Of a stretch of DNA of 64,000 bases, positions 26,389 through 34,327 are shown piece after piece. The stretch lies in NCBI GenBank assembly GCA_040218415.1, contig JAVJRN010000019.1:1-64000 (forward strand). Direction: 5' to 3'. The position numbers and the translations under genes are program-made. The notes beneath the pieces are model-generated. The model was given only the letters and a program-made list of their open reading frames with translations, had not been told where the DNA came from and ran no database searches. Position 1 is the stretch's first letter. Each line of letters begins with the position of its first letter. Source of the DNA: JAVJRN01 sp040218415 (GTDB lineage Bacteria; Bacteroidota; Bacteroidia; Cytophagales; Cyclobacteriaceae).

Positions 26389-26419
26389 TAAAGATAATAA
26401 ATCGGATCAGCTCTATCAA
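26389..26419 (-). promoter_or_regulatory. Candidate promoter of the Uma2 gene
   Basis: On the minus strand, TTG (26419-26417), a 20-base spacer, then TATCTTTA (26396-26389) resembles the Bacteroidota TTG / TAnnTTTG promoter with one mismatch. The ATG follows 4 bases later, implying a leaderless or nearly leaderless mRNA. Confidence 0.35.
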
Positions 26420-26502
26420 GGGAGGTAATTGATTAAGGCCACTGTTAAACTTTAGAGGCCTGATGTATCGATTAAAATGGATGTAACAATTTGAGGTATA
26501 TC

Positions 26503-26540
26503 AAAAAAAGCGCATGAATCAATAGAACTGATTCATGCGC
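26503..26540 (-). terminator. Perfect 12-bp terminator hairpin for the LruC-domain gene
   Basis: GCGCATGAATCA (26510-26521) and TGATTCATGCGC (26529-26540) form a perfect 12-bp stem with a 7-base loop. On the minus strand it is followed by seven T residues (26509-26503). It lies just past the stop of the minus-strand lipoprotein gene that ends at 26572. Confidence 0.9.
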
Positions 26541-26571
26541 CTCAACGAATTGATCGATGCTTAACTCGTTT

Positions 26572-28581
26572 TTATTTTTTCTTATAGATTCTATCGTTAT
26601 TTCTGAAACCAGTTTTATCAGTGTACCAGTCCATGTAGCTGAAACCTAGGCTTTTCGTCCATTGTGAAAAATGATTGTATCCCGTGAGAATACTGGATTT
26701 TTCGTTAGGATAATCAAAGCTAATAGGCAAGTTCATTCCCCAAGGTAAGCCTGTTTGTGATCTGTAATAGATGTCAAGGTTCGGTTTTGAATCATCATTT
26801 CCAGTACCAAAATAAGATTGGTCTACAAGATCCGTTGGCGAGTAGCCAGGCAAGTGTGCTTCTCTACCGCGTGTTTGATTGATGACAATAAATGGATTAA
26901 AAGGTGCTGCTCCCGCTTCTGACAAGCCAAGTGCTCGCGAAAATGTTATATCAACGTGGATGGTATCTGGTGTCAAATAGTCAAAAGAAGTATCCGTATT
27001 TACAAAACCTCTGGTGTTGAAGTTGTAGTGTGCTGCATCGGTCACAGGAATTACCGCTTTTGTCTGGTTATTTTCCACACCCGAGGCATTGATAGAGAAA
27101 AGATCCCCATGAAGCTGACTGCCCAAAACTTGACTCACTTCACTACTGTTTATATCCAGTTCTACACCAAAGCCATTGCTAAAACCTGCGCCTACTGCTT
27201 TGATTATAAATGTGGAATGTAGTTCGGTCATTTTGTTAGATGCATTGGCCAACTGCTCATACTGGTAATCCACGACAAGGTCGTTGAAGTCATAATCTCC
27301 AAATCCTGGCCAATTGTCCTCAAAGGCGAAGGTTCCATAACTATTTTCTCCTGGATAAACATAGCTATAAGCAAGGTTGATGTCATTCGGGAATTCATCA
27401 TAAATATCACTGACTCCATCATTATCCGCATCAATTGCTTGATCTATAGGTTTTACATTTTCTTGGCTGATAGCTTCTACGGGGTTGGAGGTAATGTAGA
27501 ACACCGCGTCATTAAAATCCTCGTCGCTGCTTTCCATTCTATTCAAATCTTCAAATCCGAGTAGAAATAATTCATTTTGAGCGTCATAAAGTAGCACGTT
27601 ATGCTGCTGCAAATCAGGATTGGTCTCTGGATTAAGTCCTTCATGGCTGAATACTTGGCGAATGCCATTGGTAATACTACCATTCCAACCATTGGCTAGC
27701 AAGACGAATCCAACGGATGTTCCGGGCTCGAACTGGCCTATTCGCACTTTGTTTCCCGATTGCAATCCGCCTCCGCTTCCTTCAAAAGACACGTTTGGAA
27801 AAATGATAGTGACTTCCGTAATATCATCGACGGATGATGGTGGGTTTCCTGTTGGATAAGTGTAAAAACCCAATACATTTTTATAACCAGCGCCTTCATG
27901 TACAAAAGTGACCCATACATCCGCAGTTTTTATGATATCGACATTGGTTTGCGCATCATTAGCCAAAAAGGCAGGATGATACGTAGGAACAGGCATTGAT
28001 TCTGGTAATGAGGCAGAGATAAATTCTAATAATTCGGCGGTAATTATATCAGAAGGTTCGAGATAATCAGGTACGCCTTGGCTATCGTAAGTACCAAGTG
28101 TTTTGATCGTGAATCCCGCAACTCGACCATTGGCATTGCTACTTTCCTCTTGATCGTAAGCTGGCATATTTAATTCCTTATAATCGTGGCTATGACCTTT
28201 AAAGCGCAAACCATCCATCAAGTCATTGACGGAAACCTCGGTTAAATGGGGAAATCCAAGAGATGAAATTTCAACAATCACAGATTCAACAGCTGTTGAT
28301 AGATTATACAGTGTTGAAGCAGAGCCATTTTTGTCAGTAACTAACTTTAAAAATGAAGCTCCCTTTTCCCCATTTTCGTTTTGATGAAAAGTGACCAGAA
28401 CGTTTGATATTGGATTGTCAAAAGCATCGTTTAGTTGAATGCTAATGTTCTCTTCCGAAGTTGTTTTAAAGTCAAAATTGGCATTCACTTCTTCGGTTAT
28501 AGTTATTGCTTCGTCTTCGGTAAACTCTTTCACACAGCCTGTGAGAAGAATACTCAATAATATTAATTTTAGATAATTCAT
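26572..28581 (-). CDS. LruC-domain (DUF4842/DUF4114-like) lipoprotein
   Basis: A 669-residue lipoprotein with lipobox LTGC (Cys16). Residues about 40-115 form an Ig-like/Big_1-type beta domain (DAFDNPISNVLVTFHQNENG). The middle carries a DUF4114-like stretch (VGFVLLANGWNG, LLGFEDLNRMESSDEDFND), then a calcium-binding thrombospondin-3-like segment (DADNDGVSDIYDEFPND). The C-terminal half is the LruC/DUF4842 domain with NSYGTFAFEDNWPGFGDYDFND. LruC-type proteins are outer-surface lipoproteins of unknown function in Leptospira and Bacteroidota. It is cotranscribed behind the priming sugar transferase, so it may be an adhesin or matrix protein that works with the exopolysaccharide. Confidence 0.8.
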   Translation of the reverse strand: MNYLKLILLSILLTGCVKEFTEDEAITITEEVNANFDFKTTSEENISIQLNDAFDNPISNVLVTFHQNENGEKGASFLKLVTDKNGSASTLYNLSTAVESVIVEISSLGFPHLTEVSVNDLMDGLRFKGHSHDYKELNMPAYDQEESSNANGRVAGFTIKTLGTYDSQGVPDYLEPSDIITAELLEFISASLPESMPVPTYHPAFLANDAQTNVDIIKTADVWVTFVHEGAGYKNVLGFYTYPTGNPPSSVDDITEVTIIFPNVSFEGSGGGLQSGNKVRIGQFEPGTSVGFVLLANGWNGSITNGIRQVFSHEGLNPETNPDLQQHNVLLYDAQNELFLLGFEDLNRMESSDEDFNDAVFYITSNPVEAISQENVKPIDQAIDADNDGVSDIYDEFPNDINLAYSYVYPGENSYGTFAFEDNWPGFGDYDFNDLVVDYQYEQLANASNKMTELHSTFIIKAVGAGFSNGFGVELDINSSEVSQVLGSQLHGDLFSINASGVENNQTKAVIPVTDAAHYNFNTRGFVNTDTSFDYLTPDTIHVDITFSRALGLSEAGAAPFNPFIVINQTRGREAHLPGYSPTDLVDQSYFGTGNDDSKPNLDIYYRSQTGLPWGMNLPISFDYPNEKSSILTGYNHFSQWTKSLGFSYMDWYTDKTGFRNNDRIYKKK

Positions 28582-28619
28582 GATTTCAATGTTGATGTGT
28601 TAAAAATAAAGGGGAATGC

Positions 28620-29744
28620 TTACACGTTTTCTTGCTGTAAGGCAGCTAAAGGTGTTTTTAGGAGTATTTTAATGTCTCCCCAAAATGTATAAGTACGTGC
28701 ATAAACGATATCGAGCATTTTGCGAGAGTCTTCTGTAGTATTGGATTTTCCACGCTCTGTTACTTGCCAAAGTCCTGTAATTCCTGCGGGAGCCATAAAG
28801 CGTTCAGTCCATGAGTCGTCGGTCAATTTTTCTGCTTCATAAAGAGGAAGAGGCCTGTTGCCTACAATCGACATATCTCCAAGCAAAACATTCAGTAGTT
28901 GTGGTAATTCATCAATGCTCGTTTTTCGGATAAACTGACCTACTTTGGTTATTCTTGGATCATTTTGCACTTTGAAAAATGACTGCTTGTCATCGGCTAC
29001 CTTTTTGTCGAGATATTGTGATTCGCTGATTGAGCCTTGATCATCAAAAAGCATTGTTTGATCGTTCGTCAAGATCATTGGATCTACTTCCTTGTTGGCA
29101 GTAGCATAATGGTTGTTTTTCATCAATTGATCGACCATGCTATCGGCATCTACTCGCATGGATCTGAACTTGTAGAAATTGAAAATTTTGTAGCCTGTGC
29201 CCACACGCTTTTGCCAATAAAAGGCGGCACCTTTTGACTCAAGTTTTATCGCGATGATGACAAGAAGAAATAATGGAGAAAGCATCAATAGCAATCCACC
29301 TGAAAGCGCAATATCAAAAACTCTTTTACTCAGAGAAATACCTTTATTTACTCTTTTCAAAGGAAGCTGTGTACTTCTAAGACTAATGACTGAGTCGATT
29401 TTGGTTTTGAGTACATCGATTTCTATTTCAGGTTTGATTACGTCGACCACTTGGTATTCTTTAGCGGCATCCAGTAATTCATCATTTATAACATGATCGC
29501 ACAGCATGATCGGAATCTTCTTATCAAGGCCTTCCATCCAACCTACTAACTCGTTGAAGGAAAAATCACTTCTATCAAACCCGGCAATGATCAGCCCGGG
29601 CATTTTTTTACCATTAGCTAAGCGATGTTTTAATCCAGCTTTTGCGCTGTAGGCGTCATCATATATGGTTGTTTGATACCCTATGTTGAGTATTTTGCCA
29701 GCATTGATAGGGGTGTTGATCAAGAGTATTTCTGTGCGGTTCAT
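28620..29744 (-). CDS. Priming undecaprenyl-phosphate sugar transferase with degenerate receiver domain
   Basis: A 374-residue protein combining two modules. Residues about 1-120 have the alternating pattern of a response-regulator receiver domain (PGLIIAGFDRS, KKIPIMLCDHVINDEL, VVDVIKPEIEIDVLKTKI), but the phospho-aspartate position is occupied by a small residue. One membrane helix follows (about 155-178), then a bacterial sugar transferase domain: SKRVFDIALSGGLLLMLSPL, KFRSMRVDADS, RKTSIDELPQLLNVLLGDMS, VGNRPLPLYEAE and GITGLWQV. It transfers the first sugar phosphate to undecaprenyl phosphate. I start it at the ATG at 29744, 7 bases after the response regulator gene; an upstream in-frame ATG would overlap that gene. 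Confidence 0.88.
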   Translation of the reverse strand: MNRTEILLINTPINAGKILNIGYQTTIYDDAYSAKAGLKHRLANGKKMPGLIIAGFDRSDFSFNELVGWMEGLDKKIPIMLCDHVINDELLDAAKEYQVVDVIKPEIEIDVLKTKIDSVISLRSTQLPLKRVNKGISLSKRVFDIALSGGLLLMLSPLFLLVIIAIKLESKGAAFYWQKRVGTGYKIFNFYKFRSMRVDADSMVDQLMKNNHYATANKEVDPMILTNDQTMLFDDQGSISESQYLDKKVADDKQSFFKVQNDPRITKVGQFIRKTSIDELPQLLNVLLGDMSIVGNRPLPLYEAEKLTDDSWTERFMAPAGITGLWQVTERGKSNTTEDSRKMLDIVYARTYTFWGDIKILLKTPLAALQQENV

Positions 29745-29751
29745 GGCGTTT

Positions 29752-30123
29752 TTAATTAGAAGTTGAAAGATATTTTTCAATTTTTAGCGAAAGCTCCATT
29801 GGGTTGAAAGGCTTAGAAATGAAGTCAGCCGCGCCCGCTTTTAAGCAAACAATTCTGATTTCACTTTTTTGCTTACCTGATAAAAACATGACCGGAACGT
29901 CTTTGAATAATTCTGATGCTTTCAAACTTTTCATGGTGTCATATCCACTGATACCTTCCAATTCAAAATCGAGCAATAATAAATCTGGTTTTGTCTGATT
30001 GGTGATGTGGGCTAGTGCTTCTTCGCCTGAGGCGAAGGATGTAACTTCGTAGCTTTTCTTAAAAAAGTCTTGAAGGAAAGCTCTCATCATCTCATTGTCG
30101 TCTACTATAAATATCTTTTTCAT
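29752..30123 (-). CDS. Single-domain response regulator (CheY-like)
   Basis: A 123-residue receiver domain with nothing attached: IFIVDDNEMM holds the acidic pair (Asp8, Asp9), LLLLDFELEG carries the phospho-acceptor Asp52, VPVMFLSGKQ supplies the Ser/Thr switch position, and FISKPFNPMEL holds the conserved lysine. I start at the ATG at 30123; the frame remains open to 30303, which would add 60 residues of unknown nature. No histidine kinase is nearby. Directly followed by the priming transferase with a receiver-like domain, it may regulate initiation of polysaccharide synthesis by protein contact. Confidence 0.88.
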   Translation of the reverse strand: MKKIFIVDDNEMMRAFLQDFFKKSYEVTSFASGEEALAHITNQTKPDLLLLDFELEGISGYDTMKSLKASELFKDVPVMFLSGKQKSEIRIVCLKAGAADFISKPFNPMELSLKIEKYLSTSN

Positions 30124-30318
30124 CTCTTTTTTTCTTCGAAAGTAGTGCGACTCAGGAAGTGACAAGAGATCTATTAGATAATTGGTAAGGAGCTGTCGAT
30201 TTTTGGTAGAAAGAGAATCTTCACTGTAACCGAATGTTAAATATTCATGAAAAATGATAGCATATTTAGTGAGGCTTTTGATTTCTAAAAGATCTCTATA
30301 CATCTTTACATAGTGAGA

Positions 30319-30711
30319 ATGACCAAAACATTCATATCATTAGTGTTATTGCTATTCATTTTCTTGAATACGCTGGCGCTTCCGTTGATATACTTGGATT
30401 TTGAAGCAAGGAGAGATTATATATCTAAAGTGCTTTGTATTAACAGGACAAAACCAATGACTATTTGCGGAGGAAAATGTTATTTGGCTGCTCAGCTTAA
30501 TAAGACCAAGAATCAGCAAGACCAACAACAATCTCAATCAAATACGCTCATAGCCATTAATTTTTTCTTTTATCAGGCGTATTTCGGTGAAATTGAAAGG
30601 TTTGAATCTATGCGCATTAATGTGCATCTTGGCTACCTTTCACCTGCAATCAAGGACGCACCTCTCACAGCTATTTTTCAGCCTCCCCGGCAAAAAGACT
30701 TAACCATTTAG
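30319..30711 (+). CDS. Small membrane-anchored CGGKC-motif protein, unknown function
   Basis: A 130-residue protein with one N-terminal hydrophobic helix (about 4-24), then a short exported part with VLCINRTKPMTICGGKCYLA, in which Met and three Cys residues lie close together, suggesting metal binding. The C-terminal half is unremarkable. The start is the ATG at 30319; a GTG two codons earlier is also possible. It is the first gene of the cluster with two MbnP proteins and an MbnH-like peroxidase, so a role in periplasmic copper handling is a reasonable inference. Small proteins of this kind are annotated as hypothetical in Bacteroidota. Confidence 0.65.
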   Translation: MTKTFISLVLLLFIFLNTLALPLIYLDFEARRDYISKVLCINRTKPMTICGGKCYLAAQLNKTKNQQDQQQSQSNTLIAINFFFYQAYFGEIERFESMRINVHLGYLSPAIKDAPLTAIFQPPRQKDLTI

Positions 30712-30780
30712 TTTAGTTTTTTATAATTTTCATCATTGTCTCTAATGTGAATTAAGAGGCATATAACAGTTATATTTATT

Positions 30781-31590
30781 TTGAAAAATAGCATTTTATC
30801 AATTTGGGCTTTGGCCTGTATAGTAATTATTGTCTCATGTGATGACAATAATGAGATTGTAACATCAGCAACAGGTTCTGTGACTATTCGCTTCGATAAT
30901 GTTGTCGGTGAGGAAGAAGTTGCGCTTGTACCTTACAAGTTTAACGAGAGCTTTTCATTCACAAACAGTATGAATCAAAACTTCAATATTGATGTTTTAG
31001 GATATTATATCACCCAAATAAAATTGGTAGGAACAGGGGAAACAATGGATTACATTGATTCAGTAACTGTAAGCGCTGAAAGTGCCGAAGGTGTTTATCA
31101 TATTTTAGAACATGAGGCATCCTCCCAAATGATTAATTTTAACGATATCCCACAAGGAAATTACGATCGAATAGAGTTCACATTGGGAGTACCGGGAGAA
31201 ATGGTAATGGAAGGAGCAACTGGCGGAGTTTTGGATCCTTCAAACGGAGCATGGTTTTGGAATTGGAATGTAGGTTATGTTGCCTTTATGTTAGAAGGTA
31301 ATAGTGCTGCATCTGGTCTTGAAGAAAGTGATCATTTTTTATTTCATATTGGGGGTTGGGGAGAAACAAATAACATTAAATCAATAGGACTTGACCTGCC
31401 CGTTAGCTTGACTGTCTCTAATGGCTCAACCTCGATGACTCATATTAAAATGGATGTTCTAAAGGTGATTTCCGGAGTTAATAATGTTGACTTTTCGTCG
31501 ACTTATCAAGTTCATTCACCAGCGGCTGGACAGCCAATAGCTGAGAATTTAATTAACGCTTTTCAAGTTCATCATGTACAGAACAATTAG
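30781..31590 (+). CDS. MbnP-family copper-binding lipoprotein (copy 1)
   Basis: A 269-residue lipoprotein that starts with TTG and has lipobox IIVSC (Cys20). It matches the MbnP family: an early beta-strand pattern GSVTIRFDNVVG, the domain core LGYYITQIKLVG, IPQGNYDRIEFTLGVP, the tryptophan-rich NGAWFWNWNVGYVAFMLEG (Trp158, Trp160, Trp162) and FHIGGWGE. In methanotrophs, MbnP binds copper after its partner MbnH, a diheme enzyme, converts a tryptophan to kynurenine. An MbnH-like gene lies two genes downstream. It overlaps the second MbnP gene by 17 bases. Confidence 0.82.
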   Translation: MKNSILSIWALACIVIIVSCDDNNEIVTSATGSVTIRFDNVVGEEEVALVPYKFNESFSFTNSMNQNFNIDVLGYYITQIKLVGTGETMDYIDSVTVSAESAEGVYHILEHEASSQMINFNDIPQGNYDRIEFTLGVPGEMVMEGATGGVLDPSNGAWFWNWNVGYVAFMLEGNSAASGLEESDHFLFHIGGWGETNNIKSIGLDLPVSLTVSNGSTSMTHIKMDVLKVISGVNNVDFSSTYQVHSPAAGQPIAENLINAFQVHHVQNN

Positions 31591-32383
31591 AAATATCTTA
31601 TACGTATCAGCGATTATCATTATTGGAGCATGCTCCAATAATGATGAGCTAATTTCTACCCACGGATCAATTGAACTCAAGTTTGACAATATTGTAGGAT
31701 CGCAATCTAGTGGAATTATAGAGCAGCCATTAAGTCAAAATTATCCTTTCCAAACTGCTATGGGGCAGGCTTATAATTTGACTTTGGTGAAGTACATCAT
31801 TAGTGAAATAGTGCTCGAAGGCCCTAATGGGGTATACTATGTCGACTCAATGAATGTAAGTACCGATTTTCTGAGCGGATACTATTTAATCAACGAATCC
31901 GAACCTGACAGTAGAAATATCATTCTTCAAAATATTCCAGCAGGCACGTATAATAAAGTGACTTTTACTATGGGTGTAAATGAGGAAGGAGTAACACAGG
32001 GAACGGGGATATTTCTCGATGGTATGTTTTGGACATGGAATTCAGGATATATTGCTTTGAAAGTGGAAGGCCAGTCACCACATTCGAATGGAGACTCATT
32101 TGGCGATACCATAGAAGAGTCCAATCCTTTTGGGTTTGGCTATCATATAGGTGGCTGGGGTTCGATTAATAATAATCAGACTTATACTCTTGAGTTTGAT
32201 GCAGTCGAGATCAACCATACTAAATATCCGGCTGTACACATTCTGATGGACGTAGGATCTGTATTTGATGGGCAAAACCCAGTAGATTTTTCTATTATAA
32301 ATAGCGTTCATTCTCCAAGAACAGGTAGACTCATAACTAAGAACCTTGATGACTTATTTAGTATTGACCATGCGCATCAATAA
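31574..32383 (+). CDS. MbnP-family copper-binding lipoprotein (copy 2)
   Basis: A second 269-residue MbnP paralogue, also a lipoprotein (IIIGAC). It keeps GSIELKFDNIVG, LVKYIISEIVLEG, IPAGTYNKVTFTMGV, the tryptophan motif MFWTWNSGYIALKVEG (Trp153, Trp155) and YHIGGWGS, but is clearly diverged from the first copy. It overlaps the preceding gene by 17 bases and the following peroxidase gene by 14, so all three are translated together. Tandem MbnP copies may hold two copper sites or act on different partners. Confidence 0.82.
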   Translation: MYRTIRNILYVSAIIIIGACSNNDELISTHGSIELKFDNIVGSQSSGIIEQPLSQNYPFQTAMGQAYNLTLVKYIISEIVLEGPNGVYYVDSMNVSTDFLSGYYLINESEPDSRNIILQNIPAGTYNKVTFTMGVNEEGVTQGTGIFLDGMFWTWNSGYIALKVEGQSPHSNGDSFGDTIEESNPFGFGYHIGGWGSINNNQTYTLEFDAVEINHTKYPAVHILMDVGSVFDGQNPVDFSIINSVHSPRTGRLITKNLDDLFSIDHAHQ

Positions 32384-33407
32384 AACTCAACTTATGACAG
32401 TTCTGGCTTCATGTTTTTTGTGGTCTTGCAATGATTCACAATCACCTGAAGCGGTCGATATTAAACAGGAATTTGCCTTTGTCAAGCCAGAGCACTTCCC
32501 TGAACCAACTTATACTTTTTCTAACAATGAAGTAACGAAGGATGGTTTCAACTTAGGAAAAGCACTGTTTTTTGACCCAATATTATCAAAAGATGGTTTA
32601 GTGGCCTGTTCTTCTTGTCACGATCAGTCAGTGGCTTTTGCCGATCCTCAACATAGATTAAGCTTAGGCGTTGACGACCGTGTAGGTATTAGAAATGCAC
32701 CTCAGATGACCAATCTTGCTTTTATGAATAATTTCTTTTGGGATGGGGGAGTCATACATGTAGATTTTATTCCATTAAATGCTATTGAGAACCCATTGGA
32801 GATGGATGAGAAAACTGCTAAGGCCATCGAAAAGCTACGCAATACAGATTCCTATCCTGCTTTATTCGAGAAAGCATTTGGTACGGATTCTATTTCAACA
32901 CCTCGAATGCTTCATGCATTGTCTCAGTTTATGGTAATGTTGATCTCAGCTGATTCTCCTTACGATCGGTATCGTTTGAACAAAGGAGAGTTGACCAGTC
33001 TCCAACTAAAAGGACTAGAGGTCTTTGAAGAGAAATGTGCAACCTGTCACTCTGGTGAGCTATTTACAGATCAAAGTTTTAGAAATAATGGACTCGATAG
33101 TCAATTTGATGATTTGGGAAGAGGAATAATTACTGAGGTTGAAAGCGATTTCGGAAAGTTTCGTGTGCCCAGCCTGAGGAATGTAATGCTTACGAAACCT
33201 TACATGCATGATGGTCGATTTTCCTCCATTGAGGAGGTATTGGATCACTACAATGAAGGTGTCGTTTATTCTGAAACATTAGATGCATCCTTGAACAGCG
33301 AGAAACTTGGAATTCCCTTGACCGAAGATCAAAAAGTGGAGATTATTGCTTTTTTAGAAGCTTTGACTGACGCAAATTTTATTTCAAACCCCACATTTTT
33401 TAAGTAG
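32370..33407 (+). CDS. MbnH-like diheme cytochrome c peroxidase
   Basis: A 345-residue periplasmic diheme enzyme of the MauG/bacterial cytochrome c peroxidase family. The start at 32370 gives a lipoprotein-like signal ending LWSC; an ATG 24 bases upstream would add eight residues. Two covalent heme sites are seen: CSSCH (in VACSSCHDQSVAFADP) and CATCH (in FEEKCATCHSGEL). FRVPSLRNVMLTKPYMHDGRF is the usual C-terminal motif. In a stand-alone setting it would be called a peroxidase, but coupling to two MbnP genes favours the MbnH role, oxidising a tryptophan in MbnP to create a copper site. Confidence 0.88.
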   Translation: MRINKTQLMTVLASCFLWSCNDSQSPEAVDIKQEFAFVKPEHFPEPTYTFSNNEVTKDGFNLGKALFFDPILSKDGLVACSSCHDQSVAFADPQHRLSLGVDDRVGIRNAPQMTNLAFMNNFFWDGGVIHVDFIPLNAIENPLEMDEKTAKAIEKLRNTDSYPALFEKAFGTDSISTPRMLHALSQFMVMLISADSPYDRYRLNKGELTSLQLKGLEVFEEKCATCHSGELFTDQSFRNNGLDSQFDDLGRGIITEVESDFGKFRVPSLRNVMLTKPYMHDGRFSSIEEVLDHYNEGVVYSETLDASLNSEKLGIPLTEDQKVEIIAFLEALTDANFISNPTFFK

Positions 33408-33409
33408 TC

Positions 33410-34327
33410 GTGAAAAAAGTCTTTTTATTAATTACATGGCTTTTGTGTCTAAATCAAGCAAAAAGCTGTGATGCATGTGGTGGTTCTTTGGGCAATACTT
33501 ATTTTGGTTTGCTCCCTCAAATGTCAAGCTCATTTATAGGAGTTAATTATTCTTTTGCTAAGTTTTCAGCACAAATGCAATACAATAGTAAAGTATTAGA
33601 GGATGAGTATTCCGATGATAGTTTCAATCGATTTGAGGTTACCTCTATGTTTACGCTATATAATCGCTTACAAGCTTCAATTATTTTGCCTTTCTCCTTT
33701 AACCAGATGTCTGGTAGCCATCAAAATATCAAGGATTATGGAATAGGGGATCCATCAGTGCTATTGTCGTATCGTTTTTTCGATAATAGTAAAGACGATA
33801 AGTTATCCATCAACCATACACTATTAGTGGGTGTCGGTATCAAGCTACCATTTGGCCGGTTTGATAAGCAAGATGACGGGGTGTTGGTCAATCAAAATTT
33901 TCAACTAGGCTCTGGTAGTGTAGACTATATTATGTCTTTGAATCATACCTTAATGTTTGAAAATATTGGTGTGAATTCTGACCTATCGCTGAAGTTTAAT
34001 ACACAAAATGATTATGGCTATAAGTTTGGTAACCAAGTCACCGCGACTTCAAATATCTTCTGGAAAATGAAGATTTCAGAGGCGATATTAATGCCTTTGT
34101 TAGGTGTCTATTTTGAGTATGGGGGTATTCATAATGACGGATTTGTGGAGCAGTCTAATACAGGCGGTGAGGTACTGATGTCCAACACAGGAGCTCAAAT
34201 TTTATGGAATAATTTCATTTTAAATGCGAGTTTTAAAATACCAATTCATCAGCGCTTCAATTCTGATGGCATAGCCGTCATCATTGCTGATAATAGACTC
34301 GCCTTTCGGTTAAGCTATACTTTTTGA
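33410..34327 (+). CDS. Outer-membrane beta-barrel protein with N-terminal CDACGG motif
   Basis: A 305-residue exported protein starting with GTG 2 bases after the peroxidase gene. After the signal peptide (about 1-18) the mature N-terminus begins CDACGGSLGNTYFGLLPQ, a possible metal-binding CxxC next to the barrel mouth. The rest alternates as an outer-membrane barrel of the phenol-degradation/OMP transporter type (ASIILPFSFNQM, GIGDPSVLLSYRFF, VGVGIKLPFGRFD) and ends in the aromatic FRLSYTF. It completes the copper operon and might be the channel or receptor of this system. Confidence 0.75.
   Translation: MKKVFLLITWLLCLNQAKSCDACGGSLGNTYFGLLPQMSSSFIGVNYSFAKFSAQMQYNSKVLEDEYSDDSFNRFEVTSMFTLYNRLQASIILPFSFNQMSGSHQNIKDYGIGDPSVLLSYRFFDNSKDDKLSINHTLLVGVGIKLPFGRFDKQDDGVLVNQNFQLGSGSVDYIMSLNHTLMFENIGVNSDLSLKFNTQNDYGYKFGNQVTATSNIFWKMKISEAILMPLLGVYFEYGGIHNDGFVEQSNTGGEVLMSNTGAQILWNNFILNASFKIPIHQRFNSDGIAVIIADNRLAFRLSYTF

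Noticed and set aside
30124..30303. 60-residue N-terminal extension of the response regulator
   Set aside because: The receiver fold begins exactly at the ATG at 30123; the extension has no known domain and occupies the divergent promoter region. Kept as a possibility in the feature note.
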